Translations under genes and position numbers: made by a program
In this document: piece after piece, positions 11,762 through 22,441 of the stretch
Layout of the letters: the number at the start of each line of letters is the position of its first letter
How positions within the stretch are numbered: position 1 is the stretch's first letter
Source of the DNA: Torymus aiolomorphi
Taxonomy: Eukaryota; Arthropoda; Insecta; Hymenoptera; Torymidae
Length of the DNA stretch: 64,000 bases
NCBI GenBank assembly: GCA_036365515.1
Contig: CM070876.1
Location: 129,064,394 to 129,128,393, forward strand
Reading direction: 5' to 3'
The notes under the pieces: model-generated
The model's input: the letters and a program-made list of their open reading frames with translations, nothing else
What the model was told of the DNA's origin: nothing
Database searches by the model: none

Positions 11762-12725
11762 AACCGTTTCCGAAAAATTACGATTTGAAAAGATGTCTAA
11801 AACAGTTTTAACAGTTTTAACCTCAAATATCTCTGAAATTTATAAACTAATCCTTTTACACTAGCAATTTATGTAATAAATAATATATAAACTCTACACC
11901 TCCATCAAATCTAGATCTCCATCAAATTTCAAAAAAATTAAATTTTACTCTAGTTATTGTGCAACATAGAAAGTCATTTCCAGAAATGCAAAAATTTTAA
12001 ATATCAAAAATCTCAAAAACTAACCTATAATCTGAATGAAATTTTACATAGCTATTGCCTATATTGCATACAAAATAGTCATAAATTTCAAACTGACACA
12101 TTAAGTCGTCATTGAAAAATTACGATTTTGAAAAATACGTAAAATTTTTAGACTTAAATATCTCTAAAAATTATGAGACAATTCTTCTACCTAAAGGACT
12201 TATGCAATAAACATATAAACTCTACATCTCCACAATATTTCAACATGATTAAACCAATTTTTTTTTTCTCTAGCTATCATGCGACAAAGAAAATGACTTT
12301 GCAAAATACGAAAATTTTAAATATCAAATATCTCAAAAAGTAATCGAACGATCTTGATGAAAATTCGCCAATATATTAGCAATCTCACACACAAAAATGT
12401 CTATAAATTTGGAGCTGATTCATCAAGCCGTTCTCGAGAAATTACGATTTGAAAAAAAGTTTAAGAAAATTTTAACCTCAAATATCTCTAAAATTTATTG
12501 ACCAATCATTTAGCCCAAAGAACTTAGACGAGAACTATCCCAAATGTACCTATACAAGGAATTTAAAAGCGATTAAGTCAATTTTACTAAAGTAAACTTG
12601 CTTCATACAAAACGCATTTTTTCATTTTTTATTTTTTTTTTCTCAAAAACTAGTCGAGAGAATAGATTCAAATTTTTATAGATTATAACTATTTATATTC
12701 TGCATTATCACGGTTTCTTTTTTTT
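11762..12725 (+). repeat. Three ~330-bp tandem monomers, LINE 5'UTR-like
   Basis: The phrase GAAAAATTACGATTTGAAAA recurs near 11772, 12112 and 12437. Each occurrence is followed by a CCTCAAATATCTCTAAAATT block and a TATAAACTCTACA-like or AATTTTACT block. A further copy occurs near 15890 and a diverged one at 18650-18800, directly before the start of a LINE ORF1. This association suggests the monomers are 5'UTR/promoter repeats of a LINE family. That role is inferred. Confidence 0.5.
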
Positions 12726-12735
12726 TTCAAAAAAT

Positions 12736-12771
12736 TCACCACACACACACACACACGCACGCACGCACGCA
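12736..12771. repeat. (CA)n / (GCAC)n microsatellite
   Basis: A short run of CA followed by several GCAC units, just before the gag remnant. Confidence 0.9.
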
Positions 12772-12879
12772 TCCATACAGACATTTTCTAAAATCATGTG
12801 ATTCGAACTTCTATCACCTCTATTCGTGTTTCTAGAGTGATTTAAAGAAAATTAAAATGTTACTATTACAAAGCTTCCT

Positions 12880-14917
12880 CTAGGAGGAAGCAAAATAGAT
12901 TCACAAACTTCAGTTAATTTAAACAGAAATCAGAATATTACAAAACCTAAACAAAAATGAAATATACCTGCAATAAATATAGAAAATCTTTTAATTCCGG
13001 AAATAAAACAGGATATTATATCACCAAATAATTTTCATACACCGAATACACCAAGTCAGAGCCCTGCATTTTTTGGCGATTCAATATATTTAGAGAATGA
13101 CAGGCAGCACGACTACACGGACATAGACGGATTATTGAAGGAACAAAGTTTGATTTTAACCAGGGTTGATTTTATTATAATACTAATAATAATAATAACG
13201 AACAGGTAGAAATTCAAATAAACGGAAACTTAATAAACTTCGAAAGGGAAATGGCAAATCAAACATTAAAATTACTACTTAAAGAAGTCGCCAAATTAGT
13301 ATCAGACTTTGTCGGGGAAAACATTCCAACGAACTGTGTTCGAAATATAAAGGAAGAGGACACGATTCACATACATGTAAGCATTTGGTAAGTATTGTGG
13401 AATCATTCGAATTCTGTGGCAGCGCATCACATACGATTCAATATTGCCCGTCAATATTATGTAAGAGGTACAACAACCTCGGGCACACGATGAAATATTG
13501 CACAATAAACAAAATAATGCGGTGGTGTGTGATACGTACCGACGAAGGTCACGAAGCCACTGATTACAAGAATTCAAAGATTTTAATGATGCAAAACAGA
13601 CAACAAAGCTCTCAGAATAGAGAAACTTACCGATACGTACCGACGAAGGTCACGAAGCCACTGATTACAAGAATTCCAAGATTTTAATGATGCAAAACAG
13701 ACAACAAAGCTCTCAGAATAGAGAAACTTGTCAATTTTGCGACACGCCGGGACATTCAGTAAAAACTTGTAGGAGAATAATTAATAATCAACAAAATACA
13801 TTCCAAAGTAATAAATACAACTCTTCGACTAAAACCTATGAGCATCAGGTTAAAAATAGAAACGGTTTTATATGAACGAATCATCAAAACAGTCATCCTT
13901 TTTCAAATAATTCAAATAGTGACTATCAGAAGAATTTTAATACACAGATCATAAAATGTGACTATTGTAAATTCCCCTGGCATACGTTCGAAAATTGTAG
14001 AAAATTAAAAATTTGATAACACAAATTAAATGATCTTATTGCAATAGAAACGTACATCAAATCGACGATTGCCATGAAATTAAAATGCTGGAAAATAAAT
14101 TAAAGAAATTTTGTAATTTATGTAAAAATACCAACCACACAACCGAAGAATGCGCTTCACGACAAATATTGAGTCACCAAAATTCGGGAAACTAACAAAT
14201 TCTTCTAGGAACGAGTGGACTAGAAGGATTAATAAAAACTTACGCAAAAACAATGCGGATATTGAAATAAATGCAGTTAATGATAATATTATAGCGAAAA
14301 TGAGTTACAACAAAGGTAAAGACACTGACATAGACTTATTAATTTTAAAGAATTTGAGTGATGTTAATAAAACATTAGAGAAAAACATGAAAATGACACA
14401 GCCAATAAATTTGAAGAAATAAATTTAATTGATTTTAACGAACGAGAAATAAATAATTTCGAAAATAAAAAAATGCAAGAAAAAGTAACAGCGACAGAGA
14501 TCGCAATGTCTTTTCTAAAATTGGAAAACTCTTTGCAGTATATCGAAATAGAGAACCCTTATACAGATAAAGTATGTAATTTACTTTTAGATAGTGGAGC
14601 ACAATTAAATATTATAAAAAAATCAGATACCTCCTAATATAATTTTAGAAAATAAGAAAATTCAGTTATCAGGCATCACAAATAAAAAGAGTGAGACATT
14701 GAGAGTAATAAAAATGAATATCAATGGACTAATTATTGATTTTTACGTTGCACCAGAAAATTTTTGCCTACTTTACGACGGAATTTTAGGAATTAAAATT
14801 CTTACTGCACAAAAATTAAGACTGGACAAGGGTAATTTACAAATAAATAATAACAAAATCAAACTAAAATCAGCTCACAAACTAAACTATAATCTCAATA
14901 TAATAACTCAAAACTAA
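12880..14917 (+). pseudogene. Retroelement gag-protease remnant with multiple zinc knuckles
   Basis: A nucleic-acid-binding gag followed by a retroviral-type aspartic protease, as in LTR retrotransposons. Visible pieces in order are a gag N-terminal region (about 12950-13360), CCHC or CCHC-like knuckles (FEFCGSASHTIQYC near 13400; CQFCDTPGHSVKTC near 13735; CDYCKFPWHTFENC near 13960; CNLCKNTNHTTEEC near 14115), and a protease active-site loop LLLDSGAQLN near 14580. A protease flap-like tail with the phrase DGILGIK runs to 14917. No reverse transcriptase follows. A 101-bp tandem duplication (13531-13631 and 13632-13732) has doubled part of gag, and several frameshifts and stops separate the pieces. 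The protease style is closest to Ty3/gypsy-type elements. The lack of polymerase and the abrupt stop at the 14921 palindrome show truncation. Confidence 0.7.
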
Positions 14918-14920
14918 CAA

Positions 14921-14953
14921 AAAACCGCTGCCAATTCATTGGCCCGTAGCTTC
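14921..14953 (+). repeat. Dispersed 33-bp palindromic motif, copy 2
   Basis: Same motif as 9126-9158, with core GCTGCCAATTCATTGGC then CCGTAGCTTC. It abuts the end of the gag-protease remnant. Confidence 0.6.
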
Positions 14954-16570
14954 GTCAACAGTAATTTGTTGATTCCTTTAATTAATTTTTAATAAAAAAA
15001 TTTATAATTTTTTAAAAAATTTATTACATAATTATAATTAAATTCATTTATGAATATTAAAAAATGTTAATTTTTAAATTTATTTATTTATTATTTATTT
15101 ATATCAAATTTATATAAATTTTGAGCTGATAAATAAAGTTATCATTTGAAATAGAAGTAAAATATCTATATTTTATAATAAAACAAATAGCTTACTGCAC
15201 TACACACTACCCCTATCGGAGCGCCACCTACTCTTATACTATATTAATTATTCATCAGTTTTGAATACTTAAACTCAAGAATTCAATCTTGAAAATTCAA
15301 ACATATTACATTTTGACGCCAATACTATATACTTTTATAATATATTATAATATACTGATGATAACATCGTTGGAGTTATGATTTTTAAAAAAAAATTTTT
15401 GTTTTTGATGATAACTAAAGAACCGTCATAGATAGAAAATTAACTTTTTTTTAGAGAATATAGGTATTTTAATTCTCTTAAACATTTTAATTCATTTTGT
15501 TGGTTGGTTTTTTAAAAATTAAAAAAAATCATCGAATGCCTACTAAATGACGTTTCCACATTCCACACCACCTAGCGGTAGATATCACTGCGCGTTTTTT
15601 AAAAATAAAATATAAATTTCTTTTAATTTAGAGATTAAATTAATTTTTGTAACACATGAATGATTTTCGGCGTTTTCCTACATAAAAATATGTTCTAATA
15701 CTATATACTTTTATAATATACTGATGATAACATCATTGGAGTTATGGGTTTTAAAAAAAAAAACACGTTTTTGTTTTTGATGATAACTAAAGAACCGTGA
15801 TAGATAGAAAATTAATTTTTTTTAGAAAATATAGGTATTTTAATTCTCTTTCGAATGCCATCTACCCCATTCAGATACATAGAGCTGTTCTCGAGAAATT
15901 ACGATTTTAAAAAAATGGCAAAAAATTTTTAACCTCAAATATCTCTGAAATTTATGGACCAATCATTTTGCCCAAAGAACTCGATCGAGAACTATAAAAA
16001 ATCTACCTCTAAAAGGAATTTTGAAGCCATTAAGTCAATTTTACTCTTGTAATCGTTGGACATACAAAACTGATTTTTTTTCATTTTTCAATTTTTTACT
16101 CAAAATCTAGCCTACGGAATGTATTCAAATTTTAACAGATTATAGCTATTTATATTCTGTATTATCATGATTTTTCTCAAAAAAATTGACCGTTAAGTTT
16201 AGGAGTTATAAGCTTCTAAAAAAAAAAACACGTATTTGTTAATAACAAAAGAACCGTGATAGCTAGAAACTTTTTTTTTTTAGAAAATATAGGTATTTTA
16301 ATTCTCTTTCGAACACTACCCATCAGATGGACGTCTGTGACTGAAGGGGTTAATTAATTTTTTAAGCCAAATTTGAAAATTAATGCAACTATTTATGACA
16401 TAATTCGAATTAAATTTATGTATGAATATTAAATATTTTTTTTAAATTATGTATAAAATTAAAAGTTATTAAAACACATATATATCTATAAAAATATTAT
16501 TTTCTTCTAAAAACAACTAATTTTAACACTCAGATTGATAATTGCATTCATAAACAATATGATAAACCCA
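14954..16570. repeat. AT-rich stretch with three direct-repeat copies
   Basis: No gene. A ~150-bp unit (containing GATAACTAAAGAACCGT and AATATAGGTATTTTAATTCT) occurs at about 15337-15480, 15693-15855 and 16196-16318. One copy of the monomer seen at 11762-12725 lies at about 15885-16075. An AATTAAATTTATGTATGAAT-type segment is shared by about 15030-15065 and 16400-16430. It is a mosaic of LINE-like UTR debris. Confidence 0.6.
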
Positions 16571-17069
16571 TTTTGGGTTTTGGGGCATTGGGAACGAGGG
16601 GCATTGGGAACGAGGAGCATTGGGAACGAGGGGCATTGGAGAGCGAGCTCGGAGCGGTCATCACGCCCGACACAATTGTCGGGCTGATGCTCAGAGATAA
16701 CCAGTCCTGGGCGAGGGTCGCCGTCTTTGTTGAGACGGTCCTTCGCTCAAAGAAGCAGGCTGAGGACGGACGCGTTGCAGCCACCCACATGGTATAAGAG
16801 AAAGGGGTAAGAGGGGAAATTCTGTTTTTCCCTTCTTTCTTCTATAGAAGGCGAAGAAGAAAGAGGAGGAGCCCTGTGGGCGGATCCTGGCTGGCGTCCC
16901 CCTGAAGTAATGCCTCGCGGCGGTTCCGGGGGGACAAACACATGCCAGCAGAGGGCGGGGGTGTGACTTTTTAGTGGGTAAGAATCCCACACGCCAGGGA
17001 GTGTCGGACCCTCCCTGGTGTCTTTTTGAAGATTTTTACACATCGCTTCCGCAAAAAAAAAAAAAAAGA
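16571..17069 (+). mobile_element. 5'-truncated LINE with 3'UTR and poly(A) tail
   Basis: The ORF2 tail is followed by a GC-rich ~250-bp 3'UTR. This contains a probable hairpin (CGCCAGGGAGTGTCGGACCC, with CTCCCTGG just downstream) and ends in about 14 consecutive A at 17055-17069. Poly(A) next to a truncated 5' end is the hallmark of LINE insertion. A minisatellite of GCATTGGGAACGAGGG units (16580-16640) marks the truncated 5' edge. The adjoining sequence at 17074 belongs to a different, TTAA-type family. Confidence 0.65.
16573..16797 (+). pseudogene. R1-like LINE ORF2, C-terminal end
   Basis: The last part of a non-LTR retrotransposon polyprotein. The frame ends with a helical stretch (TPDTIVGLMLRDNQSWARVA then FVETVLRSKK) that resembles the C-terminal tail of R1-clade ORF2 proteins, and the stop is at 16797. 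The first ~20 residues come from a short GC-rich tandem repeat rather than the native protein. Reverse transcriptase and endonuclease are missing, consistent with 5' truncation during target-primed reverse transcription. Clade assignment rests on tail resemblance only. Confidence 0.5.
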
Positions 17070-17073
17070 AACG

Positions 17074-17425
17074 GGGATGTGAGTACCGACGTTATTTTTC
17101 AAACGAGTATCTCACAAAAATACTAATAGAATCATCCAAAAAAAAAATCTGAGTATAGTATTTACATATACGGAGCGCTTGACAAACGTGTTTTTCCAAG
17201 AAAATGATGAGAATTTATTTAATTAAATAAAAACCGTACTGTCGGTAAGTAGGAATCAGCAATTGACCTACTTTTCAAACGAGCATAGCTAACGAAAATG
17301 CTAATAGAATCACTCAAAAAAATTTCTGCAAATAGTGTTTACGTGTACGGAGCGCTTGACAACTGTTTTTTTCCGAATAAACTTTTCAATGTTGATTTAA
17401 AAAATATTAAAATTAGGGTTTCACA
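17074..17425 (-). mobile_element. TTAA-type MITE, diverged copy
   Basis: The reverse complement aligns along its whole length with the MITE at 51991-52356. Shared phrases include AGCGCTCCGTA, AAACCGTACTGTCGG and TTTTCAAACGAG. The TTAA ends have decayed here: the left end meets the LINE poly(A) and the right end reads into a TTAAAAAC context. It is non-coding. It separates the LINE from the ubiquitin-protease-like fragment and probably removed that fragment's 5' part. Confidence 0.7.
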
Positions 17426-17742
17426 TCACATTAAAAACTATAATGGAACAATACACAAATAAAAATAAAATAGATACATTTAATTTTAGAAAATTTATAG
17501 ACGAAAAATATGCCGAAAAACGTGAACAAGCTGTACCTGAATTTATAATGGATATATGTTTAAAATCTCCTGTATTAAAATATACAATAGAACACAAACT
17601 GATCGTGCAAACAAAATGTAAAAATTGCAATTATTTCAATGAACAATCAAATAATAATGTGATTATATTAGATTTACCTACACTTAAAAATCAAAATAAA
17701 CATTATAACTTACAACAAATAATTAACTATAATTTTAATAAA

Positions 17743-17934
17743 TGTAGCTTTTGTTTAGAACGTAGAGCTTTTGGCTCTTAAAAATACACAAGATGATAAT
17801 AACTATATTTTAAATAAATGATTACCTGATGAGGCGAGAAAACTAACTAGCGAAACGTTGTGGTTTTGAAAATGAAAAGTTAAAGTTTTTTTTTGTGTAC
17901 CTGGGTTGATCCTCACCATCGTTTCTTATCATTT
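17743..17934 (+). mobile_element. 192-bp insertion with 13-bp target duplication and hammerhead-like core
   Basis: The flanks are identical 13-bp direct repeats TAATTTTAATAAA at 17730-17742 and 17935-17947. Removing one copy plus the insert restores continuous USP-like coding sequence. A long variable target duplication is typical of retroposition by a LINE or Penelope-like element. The insert carries CTGATGAG (17826-17833), an imperfect stem-loop, then CGAAAC (17851-17856), the conserved blocks of a hammerhead ribozyme core. Penelope-like elements are known to carry hammerhead motifs. The rest of the fold was not confirmed. Confidence 0.6.
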
Positions 17935-18158
17935 TAATTTTAATAAACTTACAAACATAGAAGGAAAATGCAATATTTGTAAATGTATTTTGCAGCAACA
18001 AAACATAATACAACCAAAAAATAATACAATTTTAATTCTACAATTGTCCTTATTTATAATAAACGATTCATATGAATTTAAAAAAATAATAAATTATAAT
18101 ATTGAAATTATATCACAAATAAATATAACAATAGGCAATAATAGTATATTACGTAATT

Positions 18159-18365
18159 AGGGAGGTAAAGACTTGGCCAGTTCAGAGCACGTATAAATTG
18201 TCAGAGAGAAAAAGGCAAACATATTCTCTGGGGTGGTCCTCTTTATCCCCGTGTTGCGTATACGATTTTTCACCTTACCCGGACCGAAAATACCACATTC
18301 GCGTTTTTGAGCCGGGAGCGAAAGTGGTACTTTCGGCCAGGGTATGGTGAAAAAATTATAAAATT
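18159..18365. mobile_element. 207-bp insertion with 6-bp target duplication
   Basis: Bounded by GTAATT at 18153-18158 and 18366-18371. The insert is GC-richer than its host and ends in an A-rich tail (GTGAAAAAATTATAAAATT), which suggests a SINE or LINE 3' fragment. It interrupts the USP-like frame just before the His-box-like segment. Excising it in silico reconnects the two coding parts. Confidence 0.6.
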
Positions 18366-18537
18366 GTAATTTCACTTCTTCATTATACTAATACAATTAA
18401 TGACGGAGGTCATACTAATATATTAATGAAGAATGATAAATATATTCAAATAAACGATACAATAATCAACGATTTTAAATGGATAAATAATGTTACAGAA
18501 TTTAATGTTATATTTTTAGAAGAAATAGATAATAATT

Positions 18538-18820
18538 AATGCATAATAATCAAACTTTTTACTTCTAAAATTTGCCCAATATATAATTAAAATAAAATAA
18601 TCCACACGTAAGAATAATTAAAATATTTTAAATTATATATAAAAACAAACCGTTCTCAATAAATTGAAATTTCAAAAAACTTCAAAAAATTTTGAAAATT
18701 ATCAATCTTAAATATCTTTAAAAATAATCGATCAATCATGACCAAATTTTTCACACACATTGCCTATCTCAAATGCAAATTCGTTTATAAATTTCAGGAT
18801 AATTCTGACCACAAACCAAC
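18538..18820 (+). other. Spacer and LINE 5'UTR-like sequence
   Basis: No gene. From about 18650 the text resembles the TATCTCTAAAATT / GATCAATCATGACCAAATTT unit found near 11762-12725 and 15885-16075. Here it leads directly to an ORF1 start, supporting a 5'UTR role. Confidence 0.45.
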
Positions 18821-19477
18821 ATGGCGTCGGGAAGGAAACGATCTCCCGATAAGAGTAGTATAAAAGTATATAAGTGCCACCCAACAAAACCGGTGACAAC
18901 AGTAATTTGTATTATATGTGGAGATGTATATCATCAAAGTGATTTCGATAGATTAAACAACACAAAAAATCTAGGAGATAACTTAGTAATTTGTCCGGAG
19001 CATGTACACGTGTCTGAGATAACCTATGATGAGGAAGGACAGTTGAGTGAGACAGCAAAAATGATAATAGTACATATTAAAATGAAACAAACTAGTGAAA
19101 TAAGGAGAGAAATACTAGCGGAGCTAGCAGAAAAGACACTAGAAGTGCAAAATGCAACAATAAATGATACAAGTGAGACTGAGATCATGATAGCAGAACA
19201 TACTTTACTAAAACAACTGAATAAAGATAAAAATAAATTATTACAGGTGTTGCTTAAAAAATATGAAGAAAAAGAAACAGAGCACCAATTTACTAAAAAA
19301 TCTTTCGCTGAAGTAACAAAGGAGATAAAAATACAACCAAAAAAGATACCAAAAATTGTAGTTAAAATTGGCAAATATGAACAAGGTGAAGTTTTAAATA
19401 CAATAATAAAATATCTAGTGAAAGAAAAGAGCATTCAAACCAAATTATATATAATAAAAATAAAAGTCATATCATAG
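18821..19477 (+). CDS. LINE ORF1 (gag-like) N-terminal part
   Basis: A 218-residue frame starting MASGRKRSPDKSS. A cysteine/histidine-rich segment comes early (KCHP, ICIICGDVY, VICPEHVHV; about residues 19-65), then a long lysine/glutamate-rich, probably coiled-coil region (about 90-165). The same N-terminal architecture (MASGG, KCHP, VVICIIC, VICPDHV) occurs in the minus-strand frame 43636-44019, so this is a repeated mobile-element protein. ORF1 proteins of I/Jockey-like LINEs bind template RNA and chaperone it. Only 9 bp separate its stop from the next gag frame (19486), so the two were probably one ORF split by a frameshift near 19475. Confidence 0.65.
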   Translation: MASGRKRSPDKSSIKVYKCHPTKPVTTVICIICGDVYHQSDFDRLNNTKNLGDNLVICPEHVHVSEITYDEEGQLSETAKMIIVHIKMKQTSEIRREILAELAEKTLEVQNATINDTSETEIMIAEHTLLKQLNKDKNKLLQVLLKKYEEKETEHQFTKKSFAEVTKEIKIQPKKIPKIVVKIGKYEQGEVLNTIIKYLVKEKSIQTKLYIIKIKVIS

Positions 19478-19485
19478 TTAACTGT

Positions 19486-20309
19486 ATGAACATTGAGAGT
19501 GTAATAACTGCTGAAAAAGTACTTAAAAGAAAACTACCAAAGTGTGATATAGCTACTGAAAAATTAAATAACTTAAAAATAAAAATAGTTGGTATAGACA
19601 ACTATACAGAGATGAACATAAAAGAAATTGAAAATGATATAAATACAAGAAATTTTAGTGACGCAAACAACAGTGGTTCAATTCTTCACATGTACACAAA
19701 TGAAAAAACAAAACTTAGCTCCGTTATAATGAAGGTACCATAGTTAACTGTATGAACATTGAGAGTGTAATAATTGCTGAAAAAGTACTTAAAAGAAAAC
19801 TACCAAAGTGTGATATAGCTACTGAAAAATTAAATAACTTAAAAATAAAAATAGTTGGTATAGACGTTATTTATATATAATAGTTGGTATATAACTATAC
19901 AGAGATGAATATTAAAGAAATTGAAAATGATATAAATACAAGAAATTTTAGTGACGCAAACAACAGTGGTTCAATTCTTCACATGTACACAAATGAAAAA
20001 ACAAAACTTAGCTCCGTTATAATGAAGGTACCACCAGAAACATACAAGTTGATCAGAGAGAACAATAAAAGACTTTTTGTAGGACACCGAAGATGTAGGG
20101 TCTATGATCTAATAAATATCTCACCATGTTACAACTGTGAGAGGCTAGGTCATAATGGGAAAAAATTCAAGAACAAACAGATATGCATAAAATGTACAGG
20201 TAACCACGAAACAAACACAGTAGTCCCAAAACAGAATACACTAACTGTATCTTTAGTAACAAAACATACAAAACAAACTTATATACTAATCATTCCTCAT
20301 ATGACATGA
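19486..20309 (+). pseudogene. LINE ORF1 C-terminal part with damaged zinc knuckle and internal duplication
   Basis: It continues ORF1 through a domain with PPETYKLIRENNKRLFVGHR, followed by a CCHC-type knuckle, CYNCERLGHNGKKF, in which the fourth ligand is F instead of C. A second cysteine pair (CIKC) is near 20190. A stretch is duplicated in tandem: 19470-19740 recurs from 19740 with an extra ~25 bp, producing two copies of NFSDANNSGSILHMYTNEK. The duplication introduces stops (near 19741 and 19880), so the frame is dead. Compare I/Jockey-type gag proteins. Confidence 0.65.
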
Positions 20310-20611
20310 GCAACTTTGAAATACTTAAAAACAAGATAAAAAAATATATAGACGCAACCGATTACCCTATCAAACCTGAATTATCGACCTGGAAACCGGC
20401 AAGGCTGTCCCAACTAAACACACAACAGAGGGCAGCTGCAGCTAACCCACTTAGCAGATCTGAAGTACCGACATGGAAACTACCAAGATCGCTTACGCAA
20501 AATCTACGACAGAGATCATCTCATCAATCTACAGGAAGTGTCGTTAGCATCGGAACCAACCCAAATGCAACTCCAACAACACAAAATGCAACAAATGACG
20601 CAGAATCATGA
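20306..20611 (+). pseudogene. LINE ORF1 tail, low-complexity
   Basis: It overlaps the previous frame by 4 bp at ATGA. It is rich in Q, N, S and T, with a repeated TWKPARLSQL / TWKLPRSLTQ phrase, and ends at 20611. It is most simply the C-terminal tail of ORF1 after a frameshift. No independent domain is visible. Confidence 0.45.
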
Positions 20612-20716
20612 AGTATTAGAAGACATACATAAGCAATTACATCAGTAGGAAATCACATATAATGATTTGAAGTCTCCTAATCAAGATAGAAAAGCAACAG
20701 TTATTTCATATTATAT

Positions 20717-20935
20717 TTGAAGATAAAAGGTTTAAAAACTAATTTTGAGAAATTGCAAATCTTGAATGAAAGGCTCAAAATCAAGGCTTATGTGATAGTA
20801 TGTGCTGAAACGGATAACTTAGAACACTATCAATATTATAAACTTGTTGGAATGGGAGATAAAAATGAGAAACACTCTTTTAATTCTATAAGTAGTAATA
20901 ATGGTTTATTGGTGGCAAAAGCCAGTCGGAACGTG
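20717..20935 (+). pseudogene. LINE ORF2 start: apurinic-like endonuclease, truncated
   Basis: The opening strands of an APE-type endonuclease are visible: IKGLKTNFEKLQ, then AYVIVCAETDN, then EHYQYYKLVG, then a residual NNGLLV. This is the usual start of ORF2 in APE-type LINEs. The frame is cut at about 20935 by the long terminal repeat of the reversed Copia element. The rest of ORF2 is not found on the far side of that element, so further rearrangement or deletion occurred. Confidence 0.65.
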
Positions 20936-21147
20936 TGTCTTACATCACAGTCAGAATACGAGTAGTGTCTAAGAAACATTCTAAGTGCGCTACACTGCTC
21001 TCGCATCTCACGCAACTCACACACAGACACGCTGGAGTGGGGAGACACGCATGTGTGTGTTTCGTCCGTCGTCGCTCGGCAGATGCGCAAACCATTGTAT
21101 CTGCGCGTACAGTGTATATGGTGTTGAAACATTCACATATTCCAACA
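20936..21147 (-). repeat. Copia 3' LTR (~212 bp) with polypurine tract
   Basis: On the minus strand the LTR begins TGTTGGAATATGTG, complementary to 21134-21147, and ends near GTAAGACA (20936). Immediately outside the start lies the purine-rich tract ATTCAAGGAGGCG (21148-21160), the second-strand primer in Copia elements. A CpG-rich central part suggests the promoter region. TGTTGGAATAT is a common Copia LTR start. Confidence 0.75.
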
Positions 21148-21195
21148 CGCCTCCTTGAATTTTCAACATTATAATTCAGTGTTCATTCTTTTATT

Positions 21196-22440
21196 TTAAA
21201 TCACATTTAACGCTTTTCTATTTTCCAAAAACTTTGTCTTATCCAGACTCTTTGTCAACATATCTGCTAAATTAAATTTTGAGTCTATTTTTACAACGTC
21301 TATTACTCCGTTTTCATAGTTTTCATTAATATAGTGATTTGCACTTCGATGTACTTAGAGTTTTTTTTTAAAGTTATCAAGTTTTGCAATCGCAATTGCA
21401 CCTGACTTATCTTCGTACATCTTAATCGGTTTATTAAATTCTACATTAAATGATTCGCATAATAAATGTCTAATAAACAAAATTTCTGTCACTGCTTCTG
21501 ACATAGCAGTATATTCGGCAAAAGTTGAACATTTTGTTACTGTACTTTGTTTATGAGTTTTCCAAAAAATTAAATTTCCATATGATCTAATTACAAAATA
21601 TGTTGTAGATTTTCTGTCTACATTATCTCCTGCATAATCAGAATCTACCATACAATCTAATACTTCGCTATCTACATTATTGTAATACGTTAGTTTTAAA
21701 TATTTAGTCTTAAATAAGTATTTCAAAATTCTCATTGCATACTTAACGTGTCTTTGGTCATAACAACTTTGGTAACGACTCAAATAATTTACGCTATATG
21801 CTATATCTGGCCTTGTGCCTGTACTTATATATAATAGTTCGCCTATTAAATTTCTGTATTTTATTCTTTCATCTATTTCATTTGCTTGTTCTAATTTTAG
21901 ATTACTCTCCATTGAAGTATCGTATAATTTTGCATTTTCAAGATTGTATTTTACAGCCAAAGATTCGATATATTATGTTTGACTTAAAGTCATTTTACCT
22001 CTGCCTTCACTATGTTCAATGTCGATACCAATATATTGGCCAATTTTACCCAAATCTTTCATTGTAAATCTTTCCATTAAACTAGTTTTTACTTTGTTTA
22101 TTTTATCTTTGTCTTTGCAACAAATCAAGAGATCATCTACAAAAACTAGTATATATATTGAATCTTTACCTGTATTATTGACGTATAGACAGTAATCGTA
22201 GTTACTTCTTACAAAATTCAGTTTTTCGACATATTTGTTGAAACAATCATACCATGCTCTCGGACTTTATCTGAGACCATAGAGTGCTTTTCACAATTTG
22301 TAAACTTTATTATCATCTGTTTCATAACCTTGAGGTTCATTAACATATACTTCAGATTTTACATGACCATTCAAAAATGCGGTCTCTACATCCATTGATC
22401 TATAAACAAATTATTTTTACAACTGTAAGATAATAAAATT
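21196..22440 (-). pseudogene. Copia pol: reverse transcriptase and RNase H
   Basis: The minus strand shows the RT core: ETAFLNGH near 22385, YGLR and RAWYDCF near 22265-22280, and the catalytic FVDDLLI near 22125. Then comes the connection (RTRPDIAYSVNYLSRYQ-like, near 21800) and RNase H (DSDYAGD near 21650; EDKSGAIAIAKLDN near 21400), ending with NLADMLTKS near 21250 and a stop at 21196. In-frame stops lie near 22291, 22267 and 21968, and a frameshift lies at about 21355. Residues 1-201 from 21960 are the longest intact piece. Confidence 0.85.
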
Positions 22441-22441
22441 T

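Larger units (their letters stand above)
17434..18537 (+). pseudogene. Ubiquitin-specific-protease-like (C19) fragment
   Basis: Read across two later insertions, the frame shows USP-type features in order. A helical QAVPEFIMDIC segment is at about 17530-17565. A first zinc ribbon pair (CKNC) is near 17620 and a second (CNIC) near 17970, followed by strand-rich LQLSLFIIN. Finally there is a His-box-like DGGHTNIL near 18405 and a C-terminal FLEEI before the stop at 18537. USPs cleave ubiquitin from proteins using a Cys/His pair. The N-terminal Cys box is not seen and is presumably lost upstream of 17434. There are frame changes besides the two insertions, so it is dead. Whether it was host-derived or cargo of a mobile element is unknown; surrounding DNA is entirely transposon-derived. 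Confidence in the family is moderate because the motifs are diverged. Confidence 0.45.

Noticed and set aside
16548..17043. Minus-strand frames opposite the R1-like LINE tail
   Set aside because: Antisense shadows of a GC-rich LINE 3' end.
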